DNA of 64,000 nt from Metarhizium brunneum (GCF_013426205.1 NC_089422.1:3162001-3226000); one strand, 5' to 3'. Counted from the stretch's first letter, positions 24,106 to 36,000 are shown. Program-made: numbers and translations. Notes: a model not told the origin generated them from the sequence alone.

Positions 24106-26860
24106 GATGCTGCGGTGCTTTGGGTAGGCTCTTGGTTGATGAGACGAGTCGAAGACTGGGGTATAGGAGAAACTAGAATCAGAACCACAGAGACGCTTTC
24201 TTGACAAGACGCAACGAAGAACGGTGCACGCGGCGACAGGTAGGCGGGTGTTGTGACCTTCATATATGTATGCACTCCGTAAATTGGAGGAATTTTCTGG
24301 GGTCTGGGGTTTCGCGTTCTGGGGTCTGGGGAACGAAACAGGCCCGAATGACCGAAGTCGCAACCTCTTTCCCAAAGCATAACCTTAACCGTGGAGAAAT
24401 GAACAAGCCGGACTGGACATATATACCCCGGTCTATTCTCTCATGCGGCAAACCAGTTCCAGAGGCTCACAAGACGGCCAGAGCCATGGTACTCCTAGCT
24501 TCTGCTCAATACCCGAGTCGGCAACTGGGCGCAGATTCAGCCACCGTAACAGGGCCGAATCAAAGGATGGGGGAAGCACACGAGACTATCCAGGGATGCA
24601 AAGGTAAACGGTGCACACGATCATGAGAGACGACCTGGAGGGGGCGGGCCATTGATGCACCGACACATGCTTGTTTGACTAGTAGTAGTACTAGCAGGCA
24701 AAGATCCAAGTGCTTTGGTCTGTCGGTGTGTCCATCGTATGCTGAGCATACATATGTACCGTAAGGCATTGCCTGCTTCGAGAACAAACTCTAATCATTC
24801 CTAGGGGCTGCAGATTTCGTGGCGGCGCCGCGCGCGATTTTGCCGGCATGGTTCATGGTCCGCCGGCATGAGGCCACAAATCCACCTCAAGTTCGCCAGC
24901 TGACTCAAAATAGGTCGGGGGCGAAATACCAACAATGGTATTCGCAGAGAGAGAGAGGCCACCACAACACCGGACATTTTCGAAACCCACACAGAACTCG
25001 GACAGCAGTCCGGGGCGCCACGCTGGTCTGGTGGGTCGAAGCATGGCGGGTTCCAAATGTCCAGCCGCATGAATTGAATGCATTAGTTGCTCGTCTTAGC
25101 AGGGCAGCCGAGGTCGGTGGCTGCTCGTCGCTTTTGTTCACCTTCACACCTGGGGTTGTGGGCTTCCACGAGGCGCGACACACTGCGATGTGACTCTGGT
25201 CCTGGTGACGATGTTTTACATTGGTCAACTTTGTTGTCTTCTCCAATTTTAGACATTAGCTCTGCAGTCAGATGTCAGATGAAAGGTGCCAGAAAGAAGA
25301 AAGAAGGGCAAAGCCCAGAGTCGGTGGTGATCTGCCGGTTGTCTCCAGAGGGCTTCCCATGGACATCTCTCATCATGTTTTTTTGTTGTTGACTGTCCCG
25401 ACCGTCTCCGCACAATCCACCTCTTTACTCCAGGGATAATCCAACCCGGACAGCCAGACCGACGCCATTCTACACTAGACTGCTGCTTTCAAATAGCCGC
25501 ATGGTTGCTCCCCACGTCGCCAAGAGACCCCCCCACGAAGAAGCCCTCCGATTTGGGGGTAGACACGAGGTGACGAGCCGCATCACCACCATCTAGGCCG
25601 TCAGGCATCGCAAGCCGCCATTGTTAAGAAACCTATATCTCGGCCAACGTCCGACATCCAGGTCTGTCGTTAGCCAGCAACTATTTTCTCAACAGCCCTC
25701 GTCCCATCTCCGCCACAGGGCGCGCAACGCAGCGCTTGCCCTGTCTCGTCAATGACGTTATTGGAAAGCGCCTGTGGGATGTGGGTTGCCGATGAGTTGT
25801 GTGACCAGTTTGCTGGTTCTGACCCCTGGCTCCAGGTGGGTGAGGGGAAGTTGGTTTGCCCACAATCCAACAATACCTGAACCCCTTTGAAAACCACCAA
25901 TCACTTTAGAACAAAGGGTAAAAAGCCCTGGTGCTCGAGTGGTGCCACTGCCGGGTTTGGTGCATGATGGTGGTAAGTCCAGGGCAAGCATAACCAATGG
26001 TCCGTATCATCTTGACTCGCTGTCGTAACCTTCGAGGGTGGCAATGACTGCTTTCCATTTCATCAAGTTAAAAAAGCCAGAGTTGCAATTCTGCCGCAAT
26101 AAGGTTATGGCACACATCAAAATTGCATCATACGGTACACAGAATCTTCCGATATGCTGCATTGCGATTCCTTGATGCCATTCATATTGTTGCTCCGGAT
26201 GTATTGCCTGTATTTGCGATGACTTGTCATTAATGACTTGGACAGCATCGTTTCGTGTGCGGAATGAATACCTTCGTCAGTTATGAATAGTCAATTCGTA
26301 TATCCAGCTATTAGACAGCGGTAGTTGCAAATATTGATGCTTAATGTGGATCGTGACGATCAACTGAGAAGCATCTGACCATGTACGCCCAGACTCGAGC
26401 CGCATCCATTGCCTGCAAGCCATCACGTAAGTGGGATTGATTCCGTCCGCCACCACAGATGCCGTCGGGCAAGCCGGCAATCCGCCAAGTTTTTCGGAGG
26501 CAGGCAGCGGACGGAACCGCTTTTGTCCCCTCTTGCTTACTGCCCCGTTGCGGTTCAACTTCAGTTCAAGTCTATCCGATTCATTTTCGCTAGTTGCAGG
26601 GTTCGTCGTTGCAAATAAACCTCGCCAATTCAGGGCAGTTTTAAGTCGGCATTCGTGTTATGTCTGGTAACCTGACCTTACCGCCATTTCATTACCAGAC
26701 ACTGCCAAGAGAGCCGCTGAACTGATTCTCGTGTATTGTCATACAAGATAAAATGGTTTCGCCAATCATGTGGTTCTGGAAGCAACGGATGCAAGGATCC
26801 CTATGCGTCAGACAATGACACATGACGCCCGTGGTTCACGTTCATCTCCCGAGCTTGCAG
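24106..26860. other. Intergenic, no supported gene
   Basis: About 2.7 kb upstream of SP transporter 3 and downstream of the PNKP gene. The region next to the transporter (24106-24450) is its likely promoter and contains short TATA-like patches (near 24264 and 24418). Overlapping short open frames at 24800-25400 have no recognisable content. Confidence 0.55.
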
Positions 26861-28369
26861 CTACGCCCAATATCGTGCCCAGATATCATGCTCCTTCTTC
26901 GTCCCAAGGAACTTGAACTCTAATTCTACTATGTCTTGAAACCCCTCCTTGATTTGTGGTGCTTTATATCTCGAGGCGAAGCCCGTGAAGGCTAGTTTTG
27001 GTAGGCGTTGCCTTGCTTCCGGATTTAACGACTGATTGTGAGCTCGAACTGCATCATTGTGCTCACAAATATGAAGCGGTGTCTTGAACCAAACGCATCG
27101 GATGGGGACCTTCGCTTTGGACGCAATATCCACCCACAACGCGCGTGTTTCAGGGTCAGCATTCGTATTATCTAGCACTTTGTCAGCTCTTTGTAGCATA
27201 ACAATCGAGACCGTGATGCACACCCACCAACAGCGACGGAGCTTCCCTCAGACAATAACTCCCTGGCAGCCTGAAGACATTTATCCCGGCTTTTAAGAGA
27301 GTCCTGGTTGACTCTCTCATACCCTAATGGCCTGAGATACCTCCAAAAGAATGTGCTCTTTCCAGCTCCCGGTGGCCCGCAGAATAATACCACATCCTTT
27401 TCATTCTTCCTTTCAAACACTTTAGAAGGTCCCTCAGACGAAGATACCGCCTCGTCAAATGGAAATTGTGCGACGTCAAAATCTCGAGCAAAGTCCCTTG
27501 GCTTTTCCCCCAAAAAATATTCCTCTGGAGTTTTGTAAGTAATTCCCGCATTGTGGGCAAAGTTCCTATCCGAGCAGCTGAAGTCTTTGGCTTTTGCCAC
27601 GAGACCCTCACTACCAGAACCGCTGAGACCAGCAACTCGACCGCCCGCATCGCCCACGAAGAAGCTGTGTTCCAAGTCGACCTCGTTTTCTGGGATGTCG
27701 TAGTCTTCGCAAACTTCCTTCCACATTCCTGTGTTAGGTTTCCTGTAAATATCCCTTTCGGTTGCGGCGTAAACACTTATCGGGATATCAAGACTGTTGA
27801 GAATAGCACTGCACTTTTGCTTGAATTCGGTAACTCGCTTCTGGACATTTGCCTTTGGGCCTTTATATGATGGATCGAAATGCAACGTCATTCCTCCCTG
27901 GTTGGATAAAATGACAACTTGATAGTCCTTCTCCTTGTATAATTTTTGGAGAATCCCGGGAACTTGTGGGTGCCACCACTTCCAATCTGTCGCATCACTC
28001 GCATGTTTCTTTCCAGAGCTGGTCGTGATCAAAGTAGAATCCAAGTCGAATGCTGCAATCTTTCTTCTGGGCTTCTGCCCGGAATTGTGTGCCTCAGGTA
28101 CATATCGACCGACTAGCAATGTGGCAGGAACATCGTCATTCGGACCGCGTTCAGACCAAGTCGTTCGATCCTTAGGCTTTTGTGAAGTTGGAGTAAAAAA
28201 GTTGGCTACCGCTGACTCTGAGCAGTTCAGTCAGTGAATCTTTGTCACTGGACCTGCATGTATACGAATACCTACTAGTCGTTGTGCTCTGCAGAGACCG
28301 TTTGATAGGAGGGGGCGAAATGGGTGCTTCCCCAGCTTTCCGTTTGCTAGCAGAATGTGATGGCGCCAT
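26861..28369 (-). CDS. Polynucleotide kinase/3'-phosphatase (DNA end repair)
   Basis: Restores 5'-phosphate and 3'-hydroxyl termini at DNA breaks, acting in the nucleus in single-strand break repair. The sequence shows the HAD phosphatase domain first: AAFDLDSTL with catalytic Asp87 and Asp89, VVILSNQGG, then KPNTGMW and FFVGDAGGR. The kinase domain follows, with P-loop CGPPGAGKST (residues 310-317). Exons: 28369-28276, 28211-27228 and 27171-26861, giving 462 residues with all phases consistent. The first 60 residues are basic and disordered (SKRKAGEAPISPPPIKR, a likely nuclear localisation signal) with VANFFTPTSQKP, and no FHA domain is present, as in fission yeast Pnk1. It is divergent from the gene at 28645. 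Confidence 0.93.
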
Positions 28370-28644
28370 GCTATGAAAATCGCACTCTTGCAAAGTATCA
28401 TATGGCTAAGCTTTACGCAAAATATAATTGCAGTCAATCAGTGGCATTAAACCAAGCCAATGTGGTACAAGATGAAGTTGCTGTCTAAAATTCAGGATGC
28501 GCGTGAGCAAAACGGCTGCACGCGAGACGCTTAACGCGCGATCACGTGCTAGGTGGGCAAGTAAATTGTCCCACAACAGCCTAGGGTCGTGGACCATTCA
28601 CGATCTGATCTTGATAATGATCTAACGCAACAGAGGGCGAATTT
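28370..28644. promoter_or_regulatory. Bidirectional promoter with ACGCG and CACGTG elements
   Basis: A 275-base spacer between the divergent PNKP gene and the gene at 28645. It contains ACGCGA at 28520-28525, ACGCGC at 28534-28539 and a CACGTG E-box at 28543-28548. ACGCG cores are the known MBF/MluI cell-cycle box, common before DNA replication and repair genes, which fits PNKP; binding itself is inference. Confidence 0.45.
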
Positions 28645-29729
28645 ATGCAAACCGAGAACATCTATGACATTTTCCCTGTTTTAGATGAGCGTTTGAGTTT
28701 CGAGCAGGCCTATTCCCAAATTGCCCGGCTCAGACGTGACTCTTTCGCCAAGGATACTCGCCTCGGTACTTGAGGCCGCCTGTTTGATAAATCGTCCTCG
28801 CGTATACCCAGCACATCGCCATCTCCTCATAATGTACGAACTATTCCTCACAGCCTTGGTTGAAGACAAGGACTTCAACGCAGCATGTGCTGTCCTAAGT
28901 GGCTTCTGTGCCATGTCACCCTGGGAGACTGTGAACAGAGTGCTCTACTTGCAAGGGCCTCCAAGACCTAGCGGCATCACAAACCAGTCATCCATTGATA
29001 AGCCCCTACGGAAAGACCTGGCATTACTATGGAAAGAGCTTCATCAAAGCCTCAGCCGCCAGTCATGTATCCTTCAGGTTAGATACGAGATTGTTAAAGA
29101 CCGAGACATGGGCCCCTCTGCGGCACCTATGGATTTGGACAGCATGCCTGGTGTATTGCGATGGGCAGATTTCCCAGATCCTCCCCATGGAAGACCATTG
29201 CTTACTCAAAGAAAAATGGTGGAAATTTGGGAGCAGAAGAAGCTTCTGCCAATTATGCGAGATAATAATTATAGGTATGCAGGGTCTCAGATTAGGGGAG
29301 ACTTCCGCCCAGCTGACATGCGCCAGGTTTAAAACCGAAATACTGGAGGAAAATTACAGGTTTTTTCGAGAAGAAATAGAGTTCTGTCTTACTCGACAGT
29401 ATTTCCTGAGATCGATTGGCGATTATGCGCCATTAGAGTCCAGAGGTGGCCAGCAACCAAGTCCTCTCACATCACTACCGGCCTGGGATGCTGTAACTCC
29501 AGTCGACATGCAAAATCGCTGGATCCTCCTAGTCAAATCCCACGTTGTCCAAGACAATAAACCAGACGACATAAAACTAGCTCAAGATCAATTGTTGTCG
29601 ATTCGGGGAGAGCTAGAGGGGGCATTTGACTTCAAGATAATTGACCGCAAGGTCCATGATACCCGGATAGCCCAACAGCAGCAAGGGATCCAAGCCTTGC
29701 CCCAGAAGGTTATGCTAGGCAAGGCTTAA
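28645..29729 (+). CDS. Conserved-looking protein of unknown function, with an apparent frameshift
   Basis: I do not recognise the family. The body, from about 28750, is a dense, well-structured helical sequence (for example NAACAVLSGFCAMSPWETV and LWKELHQSLSRQSCILQVRYE). An intron at 29275-29326 joins DNNYR in phase to FKTEILEENYRFFREEIEF, and the frame ends at 29729. The first 30 or so codons from the ATG at 28645 (MQTENIYDIFPVLDERLSF) lie in a different frame and would stop at about 28773. The two frames join naturally if one base near 28747 is extra, giving RRDSF followed by RILASVLEAAC. A 44-base intron (28692 to 28732) would also restore phase but removes plausible coding sequence. So this is a frameshifted gene, a sequence error or an unusual short intron. 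Confidence 0.6.
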
Positions 29730-30540
29730 TACCAACTACGTGAGAACCCTGACTACAAGTAGTTCTTCGTGGCGCCTCGAAGGTGTAACAACAGCCGGTT
29801 GTGCTCATCAGATCAACATGTTGCATAAGCTGGACTTGCTCCATGCGATATGATTGATGCAGCCGCCCTTCAAATTACCTCGAACTAGAAGACATTATCA
29901 GGACAGCTACCTCGGTGGCCATCAAGATCACAAGGGGCTTCAAATAGCACCCCATCAATTATAACGTTGGTGGCAAAGCCTAATTGGCAGTTAAAAGGTA
30001 GATAGGATTTAAATAATTATCGTGTCAAACCATTTCAACTTACATCCCTCGCCCGTCCGACTTTTCAGTCATTCAATAACACAAGCACCAGAAATATACT
30101 TCGCAATAGTCCTAATCTTCACAAGAGTCGTGTATGCCTTGATTGGTGTCTTCTGGCTAGGTGAACTATTTTCGAGATTTCTACCAACAATTTGAACCAA
30201 CGAATCCTCGGTGTGTGTCAGAGTCAGACTTTAATCTTCTTTACCATTTAGTACGAAGAAGATTTTAGCTTGTGTTCGGTTGGAGGCAAGAGCATTGACT
30301 AATATACAGCAACGCCCACATTGATGGTGTCGGGGCGTTTTTGAGAATTGATACGAGATTTCGATACTTCAGCTGTAAAGCTCCTTCAATATGCGCGAAA
30401 TTACGGTTATTTACTTAACCTATCGCTATATTTGTGCTCTCAACAGGAGAGGTCATCCAAAGCTTTAGCTCAAATATCGATGCAAACAATGATCAGATAA
30501 AGTCCTCCATGAGGCAACCATCCTGGACAATGTACAAAGA
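29730..30540. other. AT-rich intergenic region
   Basis: Convergent 3' ends of the unknown gene and of SIT transporter 1. It is AT-rich with no open frame worth calling. A TGTGCTCA octamer occurs at 29800-29807, but it is downstream of both genes, so a promoter role is unlikely. It is probably the left edge of the metallophore locus. Confidence 0.6.
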
Positions 30541-32310
30541 CTACCAAACATGGCCCTTGCTTTGCTTTATTCCAATCACATTAATGTCTCGCCAAATCAT
30601 GACCGATACGAGGCCAACAACCCAAACCGACGTGCCTACAGCCAGCATCCTCATCTGAGCGTCTCCATACGCATGCTGAATTGCCAGGCGTGCCGGGGAG
30701 GCAACTGGATAAGACAGTTGGGTCGAGATATTGGCATATATTTTTTCCAGGTTAGGGAGCTCTTCAAGAGGAAGGTATTCCCTCAGCTTATTAGGAAAGA
30801 CACTTTGCCAGATTGCAGAGGCAATGGTCAGGCCGACGGCACCGCCAATGTTACCAAACATCCCCAACACTGCGAGACAAACAGCGACATGTTGGTGCGA
30901 AGCGGCGGCCAGAATGGCGACTTCGTCACAGACCATAATAGTGCCGGCAGCAATAGAAATCAGTATCTGGCACATGATGATGTAGCCAACACTGCTTTCA
31001 ATTTTGCAAAAGTACATCATCAAGCCCGAACCGAGGATGCTGAGCGGGATTCCAATATAAAGACAGACTGGTTTAAACCGTCCAGTGCAGTGAATCAAGG
31101 CGCCGACCATGATGCCGCACAGAACCGAGCAGACTGTGTAGGACTGTACGACGTAGCTAGCGTTTTCGACGTTGAGGTCATTAACAACTTGCAGGTACGA
31201 GCTGAAGAAGCTATTCCAGCACCAGAAACTAACGAATAGCGTAGCCGACAGAATACAAGCACCTAAAACAGTGCGGTCAAGGAGCAGGGGAAACGGTATA
31301 AAAGTGATGGAGGCATAATACCTCTCCCAGATGGCGAATGCAATGATGAGGAGAAGGCCAATAAACAGCATTGCGACGACAAGCGGGGAGTTCCAACCAT
31401 GAAGCGCATATACGTTGAACGGCATAAGAAGCACCGCGACACCCGCCGATAGCAAAACGAGGCCCACGGCGTCGAACTGCCGAGAGTAGTAAATGAGGGA
31501 TTCCCAGGCGGTGCGGTCACTCTCGCTGTCGCCTTTTGCCACAAGGCCCAGGTCCTTGGCTTTTCGAAAGTTGGTCCATAAAAGGCCGAAAAGCGGGAGC
31601 GTAATAGACGGCACGAGAATTGTGAACATTGCAAACGCCCAACGCCAGCTGGATCCGTTCAGGAACGCAGAGGATATCGGCCCAGCCAGCCAACAGGTAA
31701 TCAAATTCGGAGAGCTCACGATGGCCTGCATGAGACCCCGATTGCGCAGTGAAGAGGTATCGGCGACGAAGACGGTCAGACTATAGAGAATGCCGTTGTT
31801 TCCAACTACTTGGAAGACCTGAGCGATGGCGTACGCCTGGATACTGCGGCATAGGGTCATCATAATAAGCCCAGCCACGGCGACAACTATGCAGAAGAGG
31901 TATCCCTGCGGCCGGCCAAAGACGTCGAGGACCTTGGCAAGAGTGAGATTGGTGACGCCGCCGATAACATTGCTCAGGATACCAACGGTTGGTGTGAGGG
32001 AGTGCCTGGCAAAATCAGACGTGACATAGGGCGTTAGGATAGCCGTGGTGCCAGTCAACATGCCCTCGACGAAGTAAGTGAGCCATATCATCACGTAGGC
32101 AAAGACCAGGGCGCTAGTGGTCCATGCCACCGTCATGGCCTCGACGTCCTGCACACCAGACTGAATGTCAGAAGCCCGAATGGCGTCTTCATTGCCATCA
32201 TCGTTTCTATCGACATCGTGATCGCTGAGGAGACTTGAGCTTTCGTCGCTGTCGAGGGCAGCGTAGGCTCTGGGTTGTGTGCCAACTTGAGAATTGACGG
32301 CCGACACCAT
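30541..32310 (-). CDS. SIT-family MFS transporter 1 (siderophore-type metallophore importer)
   Basis: A 589-residue, intronless, 14-helix MFS protein of the fungal siderophore-iron transporter (SIT/Mir) family; family members import ferric siderophores by H+ symport at the plasma membrane. Seen: a polar acidic N-terminus (about 60 residues), helix 1 at VFAYVMIWLTYFVEGM, then ARHSLTPTVGILSNVIGGVTNLTLAKVLDVFGRPQGY, VGNNGILYSLTVFVADTSSLRNRG, SLIYYSRQFDAVGLVLL, and FWCWNSFFSSYLQVV, all family hallmarks. It is clearly paralogous to the transporter at 43065 on the other side of the cluster. The neighbouring isocyanide synthase suggests its cargo may be a metal-isocyanide complex, not a hydroxamate siderophore. 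Three CTTGCTCA boxes lie in its upstream region. Confidence 0.9.
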   Translation of the reverse strand: MVSAVNSQVGTQPRAYAALDSDESSSLLSDHDVDRNDDGNEDAIRASDIQSGVQDVEAMTVAWTTSALVFAYVMIWLTYFVEGMLTGTTAILTPYVTSDFARHSLTPTVGILSNVIGGVTNLTLAKVLDVFGRPQGYLFCIVVAVAGLIMMTLCRSIQAYAIAQVFQVVGNNGILYSLTVFVADTSSLRNRGLMQAIVSSPNLITCWLAGPISSAFLNGSSWRWAFAMFTILVPSITLPLFGLLWTNFRKAKDLGLVAKGDSESDRTAWESLIYYSRQFDAVGLVLLSAGVAVLLMPFNVYALHGWNSPLVVAMLFIGLLLIIAFAIWERYYASITFIPFPLLLDRTVLGACILSATLFVSFWCWNSFFSSYLQVVNDLNVENASYVVQSYTVCSVLCGIMVGALIHCTGRFKPVCLYIGIPLSILGSGLMMYFCKIESSVGYIIMCQILISIAAGTIMVCDEVAILAAASHQHVAVCLAVLGMFGNIGGAVGLTIASAIWQSVFPNKLREYLPLEELPNLEKIYANISTQLSYPVASPARLAIQHAYGDAQMRMLAVGTSVWVVGLVSVMIWRDINVIGIKQSKGHVW

Positions 32311-32459
32311 GCTCTTCTCGCTTTGCGCGGCAAAGCAGGCCTCGATTGAATAAACAGCACCAACAAGTGAGGTGGCCGGTCAAAGGCTCAAGGCTGTCAA
32401 ATGTGAATCTGCTGGTGAGTGGAGAGGTGCCTGCGCGAGCAAGTTTATGCACGAGTGAG

Positions 32460-32467
32460 TGAGCAAG
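32460..32467 (-). promoter_or_regulatory. Mac1-like copper-response box (CTTGCTCA)
   Basis: Reads TGAGCAAG on the plus strand, 150 bases before the SIT 1 start. It resembles the yeast Mac1 copper element TTTGC(T/G)C(A/G) with one change at the first base. Function is inferred. Confidence 0.4.
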
Positions 32468-32647
32468 GGAGAAAAGGGGGGGGGGCTCAACAGACGCCAG
32501 GCACAGTAATAGCTATTGCTAGCCTCGCTAAAACTACGACTCTCCCCGATATTTTTGTTGACGCTGCCTGTTTTTTGTGAGTTGGGGGATGCAAAGGGCA
32601 GCTCAGCTCATGGCGTGGGGAGTGGGAATAGGAATGGCGGAGTAAAA

Positions 32648-32655
32648 CTTGCTCA
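32648..32655 (+). promoter_or_regulatory. Mac1-like copper-response box (CTTGCTCA)
   Basis: Second copy of the octamer, about 340 bases upstream of the SIT 1 start, in a pair with the copy at 32677. The paired arrangement recalls yeast Mac1 target promoters, which need two elements. Confidence 0.4.
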
Positions 32656-32676
32656 CATCACCCAAGATAAGCATAA

Positions 32677-32684
32677 CTTGCTCA
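32677..32684 (+). promoter_or_regulatory. Mac1-like copper-response box (CTTGCTCA)
   Basis: Third copy, 29 bases after the second and in the same orientation, flanked by AACTTGCTCAAG. Regulatory role inferred from repetition and from similarity to Mac1 sites. Confidence 0.4.
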
Positions 32685-33010
32685 AGCGGCATGGGTCGAG
32701 TCCGACTGTATACGGAATTGTATCACCGCAGCCACCGGAACGTTTGAGAGAAAATCTCACCACGGTCGGAGAAGACGGGGTGATTTACACAACATGTTGA
32801 AGACTACCTGGGAGCTCTACCCGGAAGACGATCTATACTGGTATAGTTGTCCATGACACCTTTTCAGTATTTCAAGTTTTTACTCGCCCGGAACCATACA
32901 GAATCTGTAACATGTTTATTTCACTTTTATTTGAATAAACTATAAAATATAAATTACGCCCAACAGTCTAGTCCCTCGCTCCGTGTATCGTGTACATGAC
33001 CCAAACGTAG

Positions 33011-36000
33011 TTAGCAGCAAGTATCCACGAGATCCGCGTACTTTGTAAACTCCTCATCCGCATTCAGCATGTCCAACTCCTCCGGGTGCGTGCCCAAAAC
33101 CAGCTCAACCCCCCCATCCTTCTTCATGGGAAAAATCACAAGAAACCTGAAGCGGCCGTTGCCACGCTCTATCTGCGGCCGCATAGACTCAGGGGAACCC
33201 TGGTTGGCGAAGAACCCGTCTCCAAAGCAAACCTCGCTCATTGGGAACAGCATCATGTTGGATATCATGGCGTGCATGTGCTCGAGGCCCATATTTGCAG
33301 TCGAGAATCTGCCATGGTCAGGGAGAGACTGCAAGAGCGTGAATGCATCATGCACGAGAGAAGGGGTGATGCGCGCGGCAGACTGACGCAACAGGTACGC
33401 AACTTGCCCGATACTTGTCTCCGGAGAGCACAGTTCTCGTATGGGCATGCTGGACCGATTCAAGATGAGAAGACTGCCCATATAAGTCGATGGTAGTAGT
33501 GAGGAAAAGTAGGGCCGGCCGTCGGTAGGCAGCTCGAGGATGGACATGTCTTCAGGACCAAAGGTTTGTCTACGAATTTCCGTAGCAACGCGGTATCGCG
33601 CCCGAATAGCTGCTCGCCAGAAAAAGGCTTGCAAGATGTCGCTGATGGACGTGATGACCCCCTTGGCCTCGGGGTCTGCCACGACGTCCTGCTTCATCTG
33701 CTCCAGCTTGTCGGGCCCGATCGAAAACAACGTAGTCTTCAGGCATCTCTCAGCGCGAGGAAGGGGCCATACGGAGTGCAGGGGGAATACAGGTCGAGGA
33801 CTCAGAGTCCATTCGTTTGGCGCCTCCTGCCGAACGACGGGTTTGATAGCCATCGAGTTCTTCTCATCGGCCACGCGGGGAGACTCGTCCTCGGGGGGGA
33901 AGAATGGCAGAAAGCCCCATGTGCCCGGGTCGATTTCGTCAAGAGGCCGAGTCCAACCTTCCTGCTCGTGAATTATCTCGGGCAGGCTGTGGTTGAAACT
34001 CTCTGGGTCGTACCAATCGCACGTTGCCGACTTGTCGCCCTGGAGATATCGGCAGTTCTCGGCCCAAGCCTTGATGGCGACCATGACGCCGAGGCCGTCG
34101 AGACAGCAGTGATTTAGCTCGACGGCGATGATGCACCCCCCTGAAACGAAGTTGACCTGGCCGGCGAAGATGTCGGCGGGCATCTTGGGGAAGGGGTCGT
34201 CTCGCAAAACAAGACTGTCCTTGAAGGCGGACGGTGCAAATCCCGCTTCTCGCAGCTCTGCAAACGACGGAAGAACGCTGGAGAGATCCTTGTATTTCAG
34301 TCTGTTGCGGACAGACGCCGCCATGGGTAAAGAGGGAATGGTGACGCAGAGGTCTCCCTTGGTGTACCCGATTTCTTGCTCCGAGCGGTTCATCATCTTG
34401 CCGCTCAGAGCCGGGATCATATCGAATGTCCGGTTCAGACCTTCTTGCAAGTTTGTAAATACTTGCTCGCAGCTGACTCCTTCTTGTAATGAAAAGTAAA
34501 ACACAAGGCCCATGCCGTGGTTTGGGTTAACATAGTCCAATGCGTTCAAGGGAAATGATTGTCGAGCTTTGTGCTTGGCAATCATGTTTCGCATCTTAAA
34601 GACCCCATCGTCATCATTGTGTGGGACAGACTCGTTTGCTGTCTTCACTGTATCCGCTATGCGTGCAATAGTAGCAGACAGGCTGGCGATTGTGGGATTG
34701 GCGTAGATATGGCGAGGAGCAACATGTTCTCCCAACCCCGTGGCAGCCCGAATAGTCTTGACGGCTGCAAAGACGCCCAGGGAGTCCAGCCCGAGATCAA
34801 ACAGATTCCAATCTAACGGTACTTCCTGAATGTCGGGGAGTGACGATGTGAGAATCTCACGGAGACAAGTCTGAATTGATGTAGTTGATTCCAGGTCGAC
34901 GAGGAAGTTGCCCGCAACATCTTCGTTGCGAGAATCGTAGAAACGCTCAATGTAGTCGGCGTAAAGGGCCAAGGTAGCAGTGCGCTTGACAGTGCCTTTA
35001 TCCGTGAGAATAAAAGGCTTGCTGGGCTCTGAAAAAGTAACAAAGTCCTTCAGCAGCTGGTTTCTGTGTCTGGAGAGGGAGTTGGCCTTCTTGACCGTCT
35101 CCCAGATGCTGTCGAGAAGACTGTCGGGTTTCGACAAGGGGTCCTTCAACTCTACAAGCAGACCTGCCTGCGGCTTCCCGGTGCCGAAAATAAGACACCC
35201 GCTGATTGCAGGGTGAGTAGTAATAAGAGCTTCCGTTTCCAAGGGGGTAATCTTGTAGCCGTTGGACAAGACCACCAGGTCATCGCTTCGTCCCTTGAAA
35301 GCCCATAGATTCGGCTTGGTAGGATGTCTCGTGTACAAATCTTTCAAGTTTATCGAGTCCTTGTCCGGAAAAGTGTGGAAGATGCCCTGAAATAAGAGCC
35401 AGTGTTGGTTGCGATGCACCCAATGCTCATATGTGCCCTCCTCGACTTCTTTGAACTCAAACCCAGAGTAGGGATGGAAGCAGAACCAGAGCCAGTCCTC
35501 CCTCGAGGTCACGAGGTTTCCTATAAACAGACCCTCTGTTGTACCGGTCAAGTTCAGCACTCTTATGACGTCGTTTACCTTGCTGGCACTTATCGGACTG
35601 ACGGGACCGCCGGATGCGCAGATGAATTTGGACGGCTTCAGCTTGCTCAAGACTTCGGGCGCTTCCCCAACCTCGTCAACAAGAGACGGAACCATGCTCC
35701 AGATGTCAATCTTGGCATGCTCTGCGAGAGTTTCGATGACATTGAGATTCGGCAAGACGCCCGCCGGTCCCAAGACACAGTGTAACTCGAACAAGGCGGG
35801 CATTAGAATGTCCATTATAATACCAGCACCCTGTATTTCATCGGTCAGTCACCAGGCATGTATCGTTTTAGAGTTAAGAAGAAAGGCGAACGGGTATACA
35901 TACGTGGCTCATAGGGAATGACGAGTAGATGGTATCGCCTGACCTCCAGTCAGATGTCCATGGCAGCAAATTGTCATCACCATCAACAGGCGGCAGCAGT

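Larger units (their letters stand above)
32311..33010. promoter_or_regulatory. Upstream region of SIT transporter 1 / 3' region of the isocyanide synthase gene
   Basis: A 700-base spacer holding the promoter of the first SIT gene and the 3' end of the megasynthase gene. It contains a run of ten G (about 32477-32486) and three copies of CTTGCTCA counted on both strands, annotated separately. Bases 32880-32960 are AT-rich and probably belong to the 3' region of the synthase. Confidence 0.55.

Noticed and set aside
29800..29807. TGTGCTCA octamer near the left edge of the metallophore locus
   Set aside because: It matches a copper-box form but lies downstream of both flanking genes, not in a promoter.
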